A stretch of DNA of 39,648 nt, taken from the IMG/VR virus record IMGVR_UViG_3300028678_000166, positions 1 through 39,648 of that record. One strand, given 5' to 3'. Below the pieces are notes generated by a model. The model did not search any database, was not told the origin of the DNA, and was given only the letters and a program-made list of their open reading frames with translations. Shown here one piece after another: positions 33,111-39,648 of the stretch. Source of the DNA: a virus. The position numbers were made by a program, and so were the translations under genes. Position 1 is the first letter of the stretch. The number at the start of each line of letters is the position of its first letter.

Positions 33111-33374
33111 ATGATAACGCAAAACGATTTTAAAATACTTCAAAGTATTTTAAGTGAAAATGATAAAACCAAAGGTAATATAAAAACAAATGGTACTACT
33201 AAAAAAGAAATTATGGATAAAACAGGAATGAGTATAACAAAAGTAACTAATACATTATTGAATTTTTTCAACCAAGGATTGATTGAAAACGGATTATCAG
33301 TTAAAAATGCAAAAAGTTATATTGTTACTGAAAAGGGAATGAAAGAATTATTAGAATTAAAGGGGATGTGTTAA
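33111..33374 (+). CDS. tubR: TubR-like DNA-binding partition adaptor
   Basis: 87 aa, ATG behind GTGAGGTGAAATCACAATA. A single winged helix: NGTTKKEIMDKTGMSITKVTNTLLNFFNQGLIENGLSV followed by a wing and SYIVTEKGMKELLEL. TubR proteins have this size and fold, bind tubC as arrays, and hook the plasmid to TubZ filaments. It is three bases ahead of tubZ in the same operon. Sequence similarity between TubRs is low, so the call relies on fold and context. Confidence 0.85.
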   Translation: MITQNDFKILQSILSENDKTKGNIKTNGTTKKEIMDKTGMSITKVTNTLLNFFNQGLIENGLSVKNAKSYIVTEKGMKELLELKGMC

Positions 33375-33377
33375 GAA

Positions 33378-34460
33378 ATGAACGTACTAAATATTGGGAC
33401 AGGTGGTACAGGTAATAAACTATTAGATACTTTCATGGATTTATTAGATAATTCAGAAAACGTATTACAATCGGTATACGATGGTGTATTTGTGAACTCT
33501 AACATAAATGAAATGAAGAGATTAAAACACTATAATTCAACTATTAATGGCTTGGCAATAAATGGTGGTGGTACAGGAAGGAATCAAGATGTAGCACAAG
33601 AAAGCATATCAAAAGATAGAAGTAAATTTATAAATTTCCTTGCTAATAAAACAGATAATTATGATGTTGCGTCAATATATCTAGCTAGTGGTGGCGGATT
33701 TGGAGGTGGTTCACTTACAACATTAACTAACGTATTAAGGCATTTAAATTCAAAATTAGCAATTAATTTAGTTGTTGCTATGCCAGCATTGTCAGAAGGA
33801 AAGACAACAATAGGAAATGCACTTAAATTACATTCAAAAATTACAAAATTAAGAGTTCAAGGGGTAGTCAATTCTTATCAATATATAGACAATGACAAAA
33901 TGCAAAATGAAGACGAATTTAACAAACTATGTATGAAATTAATTTTAGATTCATATGAATTACAAGAAGGGGCAGTAGATATTAATGATACTAAAATGAT
34001 TAATTCAGCAAACAAATATAAAGTAATATTACCATTGGCTGATAAATTCAAATCATTAGTAGATGCAGTAGATTATAGTATGGATAATTCTCCTTTTGTA
34101 ATGCCTAATAATTTAGATTGTTCTTATATGGGAGGTATATTTGAAAAGGGTATATATGATAAAGATGAATGGAAAGAATTATTTAAAGCTAAAATGTGGG
34201 GAAAGACCGATTATGGCAGTAAGAATTTAATGGTACTTGGTGGGGTAACAAGTCCAGATGAATATATACAAACTCTTCAAGAAGCTTATGATAATATGAA
34301 AGACGAAGAATTAGAAGATGAAGAAAAAGTATTTGAATTTAGAGAAAATGGTAGTAAAAATAAAAGTAATAATACCACATCTAAAGATACAAACAAGGAA
34401 GAGCCAGTTGCAACAAAACAAAAATTACGAGATATGATGAATGCAGATTTTTGGAGTTAA
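33378..34460 (+). CDS. tubZ: TubZ, tubulin/FtsZ-like partition GTPase
   Basis: 360 aa. Phosphate-binding N-terminus NIGTGGTGNKLLD (residues 4-16), T3 loop INGGGTGRNQD (about 61-71) and the tubulin signature ASGGGFGGGSLTTL (about 101-114). The C-terminus has an acidic/lysine linker (300-345) and a final KQKLRDMMNADFWS peptide, the tail that normally contacts TubR. It polymerises with GTP into treadmilling filaments that move TubRC-bound plasmid DNA. The signature has GGGFGGGS instead of the usual GGGTGSG, as in other divergent TubZ. Confidence 0.92.
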   Translation: MNVLNIGTGGTGNKLLDTFMDLLDNSENVLQSVYDGVFVNSNINEMKRLKHYNSTINGLAINGGGTGRNQDVAQESISKDRSKFINFLANKTDNYDVASIYLASGGGFGGGSLTTLTNVLRHLNSKLAINLVVAMPALSEGKTTIGNALKLHSKITKLRVQGVVNSYQYIDNDKMQNEDEFNKLCMKLILDSYELQEGAVDINDTKMINSANKYKVILPLADKFKSLVDAVDYSMDNSPFVMPNNLDCSYMGGIFEKGIYDKDEWKELFKAKMWGKTDYGSKNLMVLGGVTSPDEYIQTLQEAYDNMKDEELEDEEKVFEFRENGSKNKSNNTTSKDTNKEEPVATKQKLRDMMNADFWS

Positions 34461-34483
34461 ACAAATATAAATAATAACAGTCC

Positions 34484-34519
34484 AAGCACTTACATTTTTT
34501 AATTGTAGGTGCTTTTTTG
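34484..34519 (+). terminator. Rho-independent terminator of tubRZ
   Basis: Stem AAGCACTTACA / TGTAGGTGCTT (one G-T pair) followed by TTTTTG, 24 bases after the tubZ stop. Confidence 0.9.
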
Positions 34520-34526
34520 TTTTCAA

Positions 34527-34560
34527 TTAAAAAATAAGCCTAGAAATTAATCTAAGCTTT
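34527..34560 (-). terminator. Rho-independent terminator of the minus-strand endonuclease gene
   Basis: Minus-strand stem AAGCTTAGA / TCTAGGCTT followed by ATTTTTT. It faces the tubZ terminator, so the two convergent units are separated. Confidence 0.85.
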
Positions 34561-34566
34561 AAAAAT

Positions 34567-35976
34567 TTATGCAAATTCAAAGTGTAATTTATTATGAGTT
34601 TTTCTATTACCTTTACATACCTCTGATATATTACATATATTGAATTTTAAATTTAACATTTTTGATAATTGTTCTACACATTCTGTTATGGAATTGAACA
34701 TCAAATTATATTCTATACATATTACATTTCTTATATTACTATTCTTACTATTTTCAGATCCATTATAATGACACAAATTTAACTTATTTCCATCATTCAA
34801 ATATCTACGAATCGCACCTGTACTAATTTTAAAAACATTACTTATTTCTTTAACATTTTTACCATCATTCCATAAATCACAAGCTTCTTTCATTTGATTT
34901 GTTAAAGTATATTGAAAAACATTATTCCAATCAATTTTAGACAAATCAAATAGTTTATTTAGTCTATCATCCATTAATATATTATTTTTTATATAATCAA
35001 ATTTGCTGGGATTACAATCAATTCGAATAGGTTTTTGCATTCCATGTTCAACAGCCATTTTATCTTTGTAGTCATCAATTTCTAAGGATTCTTCTGAAGT
35101 CATATTATTTTCATTATATACCATATTACCATGACCTAAACCACCATCCATTTCAATTATATATTCTTTTTCATTATATATGAAGTAAAAATCATATAAT
35201 CTTCTGCCTATCCATTCTGGTGAATATTCTCTTTTGAAATTGTCTAATTCTAATAATTGTTCTAATACGTTAAACATCATTTTATTAGGCATAGAAATTC
35301 CATCACCACACTTTGGACAAGTGAATCCATTTATATATAAAGATATTATTGATATTTTTCGTATAGACCCACAATCAGGACATTTTACTTTAATAGATTG
35401 TTCACTATAATGTGGATATTTATAACTTTCTTCTTCATTAACAAAATATTTAACTAATTCATTATCAGTTGCCCATATTGAATTAATTTCTTTTTGAACT
35501 TTTTGATGTGAGCAAATTGAACAATTTTTTCCTTCTTTTAAATGACTTTCAGCTATAGTACCAATATATCTACAATTCAAACATTCATATTTATAATATC
35601 TATATCCGTTTATATAAAATTGTTCTAATATTAATAGATTTCTTTTTTCGTCTTTTATTATTTCATTAACTTTATATACGTAATCATGGTTTATTAGTCC
35701 AAGTAATTCTTTTAATTTACATTGTTGAAAGTGACCTGTAAATATATAAAATATATCATTATCTAAATATTTTATACCTAACATAGTTTTTCCATTTTCT
35801 CTTTTAACTTCTGTAATTTCTACCCAACCTTCAACATTGTTATAAATGAATCTTACTTTATAATTTTTAGATTCCAACCAATTTATACTTGAATTTTTAA
35901 CACCTTTACCTCCATGTGGTAAATCATCTAAAAACACCTTTTTAAATTTTTCTTGTTTAATTTTCTTTTCTTCCAT
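34567..35976 (-). CDS. Homing endonuclease-like protein with EDxHD (VSR-like) core
   Basis: 469 aa from ATG 35976 (a TTG at 35982 is also possible behind AAAGGATTGAT). Domains: N-terminal unknown domain (1-100), zinc ribbons (CLNCRYIG...CSICSHQ; CPDCGSIRK...CPKCGDG), a nuclease core EYSPEWIGRRLYDFYF / YIIEMDGGLGHGN, an HTH (ACDLWNDGKNVKEISNVFKISTGAIRRYL) and a C-terminal NUMOD1/IENR1-type piece (LMFNSITECVEQLSKML). This design matches free-standing EDxHD homing endonucleases of phages. It is on the opposite strand from its neighbours, with its own promoter and terminator, so it is a self-contained insertion. Confidence 0.8.
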   Translation of the reverse strand: MEEKKIKQEKFKKVFLDDLPHGGKGVKNSSINWLESKNYKVRFIYNNVEGWVEITEVKRENGKTMLGIKYLDNDIFYIFTGHFQQCKLKELLGLINHDYVYKVNEIIKDEKRNLLILEQFYINGYRYYKYECLNCRYIGTIAESHLKEGKNCSICSHQKVQKEINSIWATDNELVKYFVNEEESYKYPHYSEQSIKVKCPDCGSIRKISIISLYINGFTCPKCGDGISMPNKMMFNVLEQLLELDNFKREYSPEWIGRRLYDFYFIYNEKEYIIEMDGGLGHGNMVYNENNMTSEESLEIDDYKDKMAVEHGMQKPIRIDCNPSKFDYIKNNILMDDRLNKLFDLSKIDWNNVFQYTLTNQMKEACDLWNDGKNVKEISNVFKISTGAIRRYLNDGNKLNLCHYNGSENSKNSNIRNVICIEYNLMFNSITECVEQLSKMLNLKFNICNISEVCKGNRKTHNKLHFEFA

Positions 35977-35982
35977 TAACAA

Positions 35983-36326
35983 TCAATCCTTTCAATATGT
36001 ATTTTAATTTGTTATCAATCCTAAATATAGTAGGGAAGGGCGATTGATACTCCTTTATCATTTAGTTGATCAGACTAAACTATCCCTTAAGATTAGTATA
36101 TCACAAAGAATATTACTTGTCAATTGTTATTATATTAATTTGTTTTGATTATAGTTTATATCTATTTTAATCAAAATAATCATTTAAAACTACTAAAAAT
36201 TATGTAAATTTAGATGTTTTTGACTGATTTTTGTAATTATTTAATGATTATTTTCATTAAATGGGTATCATTTAAATCATTATCGAATAGTATATATTAT
36301 AAGAAATCAATAAGGAGTTAAAGACA
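35983..36326. promoter_or_regulatory. Divergent control region
   Basis: No gene. The minus side has the promoter at 36095-36123, a copy of the recurrent motif (36128-36147) and, downstream of the start site, an inverted repeat TTTAGT-TGATCAG-ACTAAA (36060-36079) that could be an operator. The plus side has AATAGTATATATTATAAG ahead of the 57-aa membrane protein, repeated as CATAGTATATATTAAAAG ahead of the FtsK-like gene. Confidence 0.5.
36095..36123 (-). promoter_or_regulatory. Sigma-A promoter of the endonuclease gene
   Basis: TTGACA, 17 bases, TATACT on the minus strand, followed by the TTTAGT/ACTAAA inverted repeat. Confidence 0.85.
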
Positions 36327-36500
36327 ATGCAACAAATATTAATATTAGCAGGTGGATGGTTAGCTTCTATGACCATTGCATATACAGTTTATTGTTTTAA
36401 AGGTAATAGCAAAGAGAATAAAATAGAAATGATGAATGTTAGATCACGAGTAAGGAAAATAGATAGACTAAATAAAGAATCTAAAAATTCCACATTCTAA
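36327..36500 (+). CDS. 57-aa single-pass membrane protein
   Basis: ATG behind AAGGAGTTAAAGACA. Residues 2-24 form one hydrophobic helix (ILILAGGWLASMTIAYTVYC), followed by a basic cytoplasmic tail rich in Lys/Arg/Asn (MMNVRSRVRKIDRLNK). No family recognised. It is in line with the FtsK-like gene and may help anchor it. Confidence 0.7.
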   Translation: MQQILILAGGWLASMTIAYTVYCFKGNSKENKIEMMNVRSRVRKIDRLNKESKNSTF

Positions 36501-36567
36501 AATAAAAAAGTTGTAACACATCAATAAGAAATATCATAGTATATATTAAAAGAAAGGAGGAAACGAT

Positions 36568-38058
36568 ATGCAATTATTAAAACAAGAAATAAAAGAAGAA
36601 GTAAAAGAACCTAAAACAATACCTGATAACACTGAAGAAAAAGAATGCCAAGGGCGACTAGAACAACAAATCAAAAAAATATGTATAGCAATAATGGAAA
36701 AAGAAGAAATAAAAGAATCTAAAAAATCTTCGGTTATAAATAAATTTAAAAATACATGGTTAGATATTATGACTTTATCAGGGCTTTATAACAAAATGTA
36801 TTTTACTTATGCTCTTAATAAAATCAAATTCACACCCTACGGTTTATCTGGACAGATATATATAGTTCCACCTTTAACATTTGATAAATTAGACTCTCAA
36901 AGAGATATGATAGAAGAGAATTTAGGTTGTTGTATTATATTTAATCATTCAAAGGCTAGTAAATGGATAAATGCTAAGTTTATATTTAATCAAAATGACA
37001 AAAAGGGATTTGAAATTATTAAAGAGAAAAGTCCTTATAAGCTATTTATATGCAATGATTTTGCTGGAAATGCTATATTTGGAGATTTGAGAAAAAATCC
37101 ACATCTATTAGTATCAGGAACTACAAGAAGCGGAAAATCAAAAGGAGAAGATTGTACGATAACTAATTTAATAGTAAATTGTAGTCCAGAAGATTTACAA
37201 TTGTACTTGTGTCAAGTGGCAAAAAATGATCTCTGCCTATATGAGGATGTAATTCATACTAAAGCTTTTGCAGATACTTTAGAGAAAACAAGAGACGTAT
37301 TGAAATATATAAAAGAAGTAATTATACCTGATAGAATTTCAAAAATAAAACCTTATAGGAAAAAAGCAATAGTTGATAATATCTTTGAATATAATGAGTT
37401 AAAGAAGGTTTTTACAAAAGAACCTATGATACTGATTGCTTTTGATGAAATGATGGCACTTTTTCAAACAAAAGGTAATGGTAGTGATGAAAAGAAACTT
37501 AAAGAAGAAATAAGTGGATATATCGAATCCATTGCACAATACGGGGCTTCACTTTCAGTCTTTCTTTATAGTAGTGTACAAAGAAGTACAGTTGATAATA
37601 TCCCTAGCTTCATAAAAGCAATGTCAAATATAAATATATCATATAGACAGGCAAATCAGAAGTCAAGTGAAATAGCCACAGATGATAGCAAAAGGGCGTT
37701 AGATTTAAAGAGAAGAGAAATAGTTTATCATTTGGATTCATGGGAATACGGATTAGTTCCAATAGTTGATAATAAAAAAATATATGAATATATAAAACCT
37801 TTTATTAAACCTAATCACAGAACATTGTTTGATGACTTAGAGAAATTACAACATAGGGATGGAGTTAAACAAGGAAAGAGAAAGTTAGTAGAAGTAGGCA
37901 CTCGTATTAAAACAGAAAAGGAAATGCTAGAAGAAGGCATGTCTAAGATACCTAATTGTGTTCCTTATGATAATTATACAGGAATGACTATTATTGATAA
38001 GACTAAATTACCTAGTAATACTAAAAAATCAATTAATGAAGGGAAAAGAAAATTATGA
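36568..38058 (+). CDS. FtsK/SpoIIIE-like (TcpA-type) DNA translocase
   Basis: 496 aa, ATG behind AAAGGAGGAAACGAT. Walker A is LVSGTTRSGKSKGE (about 181-194) with the FtsK-type preceding segment AGNAIFGDLRKNPHLLV. Walker B is MILIAFDEMMALF (about 291). An N-terminal 80 residues of charged helix lacks transmembrane segments, unlike FtsK itself. It resembles the coupling-type ATPases of Gram-positive conjugative elements and plasmids. It overlaps the replication-relaxation gene by four bases (ATGA), a typical coupled pair. It is likely to act in plasmid transfer or segregation. Confidence 0.85.
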   Translation: MQLLKQEIKEEVKEPKTIPDNTEEKECQGRLEQQIKKICIAIMEKEEIKESKKSSVINKFKNTWLDIMTLSGLYNKMYFTYALNKIKFTPYGLSGQIYIVPPLTFDKLDSQRDMIEENLGCCIIFNHSKASKWINAKFIFNQNDKKGFEIIKEKSPYKLFICNDFAGNAIFGDLRKNPHLLVSGTTRSGKSKGEDCTITNLIVNCSPEDLQLYLCQVAKNDLCLYEDVIHTKAFADTLEKTRDVLKYIKEVIIPDRISKIKPYRKKAIVDNIFEYNELKKVFTKEPMILIAFDEMMALFQTKGNGSDEKKLKEEISGYIESIAQYGASLSVFLYSSVQRSTVDNIPSFIKAMSNINISYRQANQKSSEIATDDSKRALDLKRREIVYHLDSWEYGLVPIVDNKKIYEYIKPFIKPNHRTLFDDLEKLQHRDGVKQGKRKLVEVGTRIKTEKEMLEEGMSKIPNCVPYDNYTGMTIIDKTKLPSNTKKSINEGKRKL

Positions 38059-38681
38059 TAGTTGAAAGAGATAAACTGATAATAGATTTTATAGAGACTA
38101 TTGGCTACGCAACAATAAAAAATATAGCAGATATGTATTTTACAAAAAAACGTTATGCATATGATGTTGCAAGAAAGAGACTTAAAAAGATTGCTGAAAT
38201 GGGAGAATATATCAGAGTTTTTAAAAATCAAGAAACCAACGAACTCGTTTATGTACCATATGATTCTAAAATAAAAAGAGTATCTATTCATAATATAAAA
38301 GTTTTAGAATATTTGTGTGGATTGAAAACTTTAGGATGTGATATTCAAGAAATAGAGATAGAACCTGTATTTAATAATATTAAACCAGATCTATATGTAT
38401 CTTTTAAATTTGATGGAAACATGTATTATCAAATTGTAGAAATGCAAATTAGACATGATTATATAGATTTAAAACGATTTAAAGATAACGATACTATAAA
38501 TGCCATATTGGATAAAACAAGGGCAATAAACGAAGAAACAGGGGAAGAAGAACTAACAATGCCACGACTTATAATAATCCAAAATACAAATAAAGATTAT
38601 GAAGCAGAAAATGATACTCAATTTAAAATAACTCAATTAGATGTGAATATGGAAGATATAGCAAAAGTATTATGCTATTAA
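38055..38681 (+). CDS. Replication-relaxation family protein
   Basis: 208 aa, ATG overlapping the TGA of the translocase gene. The N-terminal winged helix 'DFIETIGYATIKNIADMYFTKKRYAYDVARKRLKKIAEMGEYIRVF' is the signature region of the replication-relaxation family. A C-terminal alpha/beta nuclease-like domain follows (IKPDLYVSFKFDGNMYYQIVEMQI, a PD...ExQ pattern). The family pairs with FtsK-like ATPases on Gram-positive plasmids and acts at a plasmid origin or transfer site. The D-(X)n-E-x-Q pattern suggests a nuclease; not proven. Confidence 0.8.
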   Translation: MIVERDKLIIDFIETIGYATIKNIADMYFTKKRYAYDVARKRLKKIAEMGEYIRVFKNQETNELVYVPYDSKIKRVSIHNIKVLEYLCGLKTLGCDIQEIEIEPVFNNIKPDLYVSFKFDGNMYYQIVEMQIRHDYIDLKRFKDNDTINAILDKTRAINEETGEEELTMPRLIIIQNTNKDYEAENDTQFKITQLDVNMEDIAKVLCY

Positions 38682-39063
38682 TAAAATACCCCTCCTTGAA
38701 GGAGGAATACATATCACAAAAGAAAGAATATTCTGAATAAGATTATTCTAATTTCAAAAGATAGATATATATCATAAGTTTAAGAATTGATATGTAATTA
38801 CTAGACTTATGATATGGTATCACTACAATATTTATCTAGTATATGGCTTGATTATTTATACTAGATATGCAATGAAAGTCAAGTTTGAATACTTAATCTT
38901 AATTGGTATTCAGTATAAATAGTTGACTATATACTAGATGAATCATTGTAATGATATTTATATTATAAGTTATTGGTAATTAGCAAATCAATTTCAGTAA
39001 ACTTACGATAAGCTATCTCACTTTTTGAGATATGAAATAAACTTTAAGAAGGAGGTATTTCTT
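38682..39063 (+). other. Hairpin tract, possible oriT or double-strand origin
   Basis: 382 bases without a gene. Successive inverted repeats: CCTCCTT/AAGGAGG (38690-38704), GAATAA/TTATTC (38736-38749), ATATCATAAGT/ACTTATGATAT (38770-38815), TATCTAGTATA/TATACTAGATA (11 of 11, 38832-38866), GAATAC/GTATTC (38887-38911) and TATCTCA/TGAGATA (39014-39032). Together with the replication-relaxation gene just upstream this suggests a nicking or initiation site. A structured leader for the next gene is the alternative. Confidence 0.45.
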
Positions 39064-39369
39064 ATGAAATACATAATAAACTCACTAGGTCAATTAATAT
39101 TAATGATGGTTCTTGTCAATGTAGCATTATTACTTGTACCAAGAAGCGTAAGAAGATTAATTATAGGAACATTTAAAACTGCATATAAAGTTACTCATTT
39201 TGTAACAATTCAACTTAGGAAAGTTGTCAAGAACATGTGTGCAAATTATAAAGAAATTGAGCAACCTAAAAAAGTTAAAGCAAAAACTGAGACTAAAACT
39301 AAAAAGTCCCAATCTCAGTCCAAGGCTAAATCTAATGTGATTCAATTTCCAAAAGCCAACGTAAAATAA
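39064..39369 (+). CDS. 101-aa membrane protein with basic tail
   Basis: ATG 39064 behind AAGAAGGAGGTATTTCTT; in-frame codons further upstream lack a ribosome site. Residues 4-24 form a hydrophobic helix (INSLGQLILMMVLVNVALLL). The remainder is very basic, ending with a Lys/Thr/Ser/Gln low-complexity linker and IQFPKANVK. It could tether DNA or a protein to the membrane. No family is known. Confidence 0.7.
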   Translation: MKYIINSLGQLILMMVLVNVALLLVPRSVRRLIIGTFKTAYKVTHFVTIQLRKVVKNMCANYKEIEQPKKVKAKTETKTKKSQSQSKAKSNVIQFPKANVK

Positions 39370-39376
39370 TGTTCAT

Positions 39377-39417
39377 ATACAAGAATTTGAAAACTGATGA
39401 TATTCAAATTCTTGTAT
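39377..39417 (+). terminator. Perfect 14-base hairpin
   Basis: ATACAAGAATTTGA pairs fully with TCAAATTCTTGTAT across a 13-base loop just after the membrane-protein gene. There is no T-tract, so it is either a bidirectional hairpin or an operator rather than a clean intrinsic terminator. Confidence 0.5.
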
Positions 39418-39477
39418 CCCTTATGATAAATAGTATTACCTTAAATTTAGATAATATACATGTGAGGTGAAATAAAT

Positions 39478-39648
39478 ATGAAAACAATTGCTTTTAAAAA
39501 TTTTATAAAAGACTATAGAGAATATTATAATGAATGTAATGATTTTAAAATAAACACTGAACAAGATATGGAAGAAGTAATTTATGATTTATATAGTGTG
39601 GAATCTTATGAGGTAGATTATGACAGAAAAATAATAGAATTGTATTAA
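39478..39648 (+). CDS. 56-aa unknown protein
   Basis: ATG behind TGTGAGGTGAAATAAAT; the TAA is the last codon of the window. It is acidic and Tyr-rich (FIKDYREYYNECNDF, EVIYDLYSVESYEVDYD). No family recognised. Confidence 0.65.
   Translation: MKTIAFKNFIKDYREYYNECNDFKINTEQDMEEVIYDLYSVESYEVDYDRKIIELY

Noticed and set aside
1-39648. Genome-wide TGA = Trp recoding
   Set aside because: Trp is TGG throughout, most long genes lack in-frame TGA, and TGA ends genes with coupled starts such as the FtsK-like gene at 38058. No tRNA with a UCA anticodon was seen.
1-39648. Insertion sequences
   Set aside because: No transposase frames or terminal inverted repeats with target duplications were found, though large clostridial phage-plasmids often carry them.

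Overview
This is a strongly A+T-rich window that looks like part of a large Clostridium (low-GC Firmicute) bacteriophage that lives as a plasmid, or a plasmid derived from one. The evidence is a phage packaging and head module, a phage-type single-subunit RNA polymerase with a YonK homologue (both SPbeta-type genes), and a plasmid-maintenance module of tubulin-type TubZRC partition genes plus an iteron-controlled Rep initiator. It is not a chromosomal region: there are no housekeeping genes. The only RNA gene I recognise is one tRNA-Ser(GCU).

Layout. Bases 1-8400 (minus strand) are the virion module read right to left: large terminase, portal, protease/scaffold, head decoration protein, major capsid protein, then connector-type genes running off the left edge. 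Bases 8500-16750 (minus) hold the likely small terminase subunit, an HNH/NUMOD3 homing endonuclease, winged-helix and P-loop proteins, an acidic protein, a ClpP-like protease and a calcineurin-like phosphoesterase. Bases 16750-24160 (minus) hold tRNA-Ser, a roughly 680-base gene-free stretch that may be a large structured RNA, YonK, a beta-CASP metallo-beta-lactamase RNase, unknown proteins, a second 590-base structured-looking gap and the DxDGD RNA polymerase. Bases 24160-31410 (minus) hold a CoiA-like nuclease, small unknowns, a 5'-deoxynucleotidase-like HAD protein, a winged-helix protein and the Rep initiator. Bases 31430-33110 hold iterons, TubY and the tubC centromere. Bases 33110-39648 (plus) hold tubR-tubZ, a minus-strand EDxHD homing endonuclease, an FtsK-like translocase with a replication-relaxation protein, and small membrane or unknown proteins, separated by hairpin-rich gaps.

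Main observations. (1) Four genes carry stop codons, mostly inside tiny insertions, at or next to key motifs: large terminase (twice, once in the middle of Walker A), small terminase C-terminal HTH, ClpP (immediately before the catalytic His) and the MBL RNase (inside HxHxDH). In each case the reading frame continues with a perfectly family-like sequence on the other side, and in three of five cases the codon before the stop is matched by a synonymous or identical codon after it. This may be programmed bypassing or readthrough, or scars of nuclease attack and repair in a prophage becoming a plasmid; the sequence alone does not decide. (2) An intergenic motif, ACAAATTAATGTATAAA on the minus strand, recurs about eleven times between 12.6 and 36.1 kb, always ahead of minus-strand genes, sometimes directly upstream of a good sigma-A promoter. 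The resident RNA polymerase makes it a candidate phage promoter or processing element. (3) Two long gene-free stretches with many hairpins, one beside a phage tRNA, are candidate large non-coding RNAs.

All assignments come from reading motifs by eye; no database search was possible.
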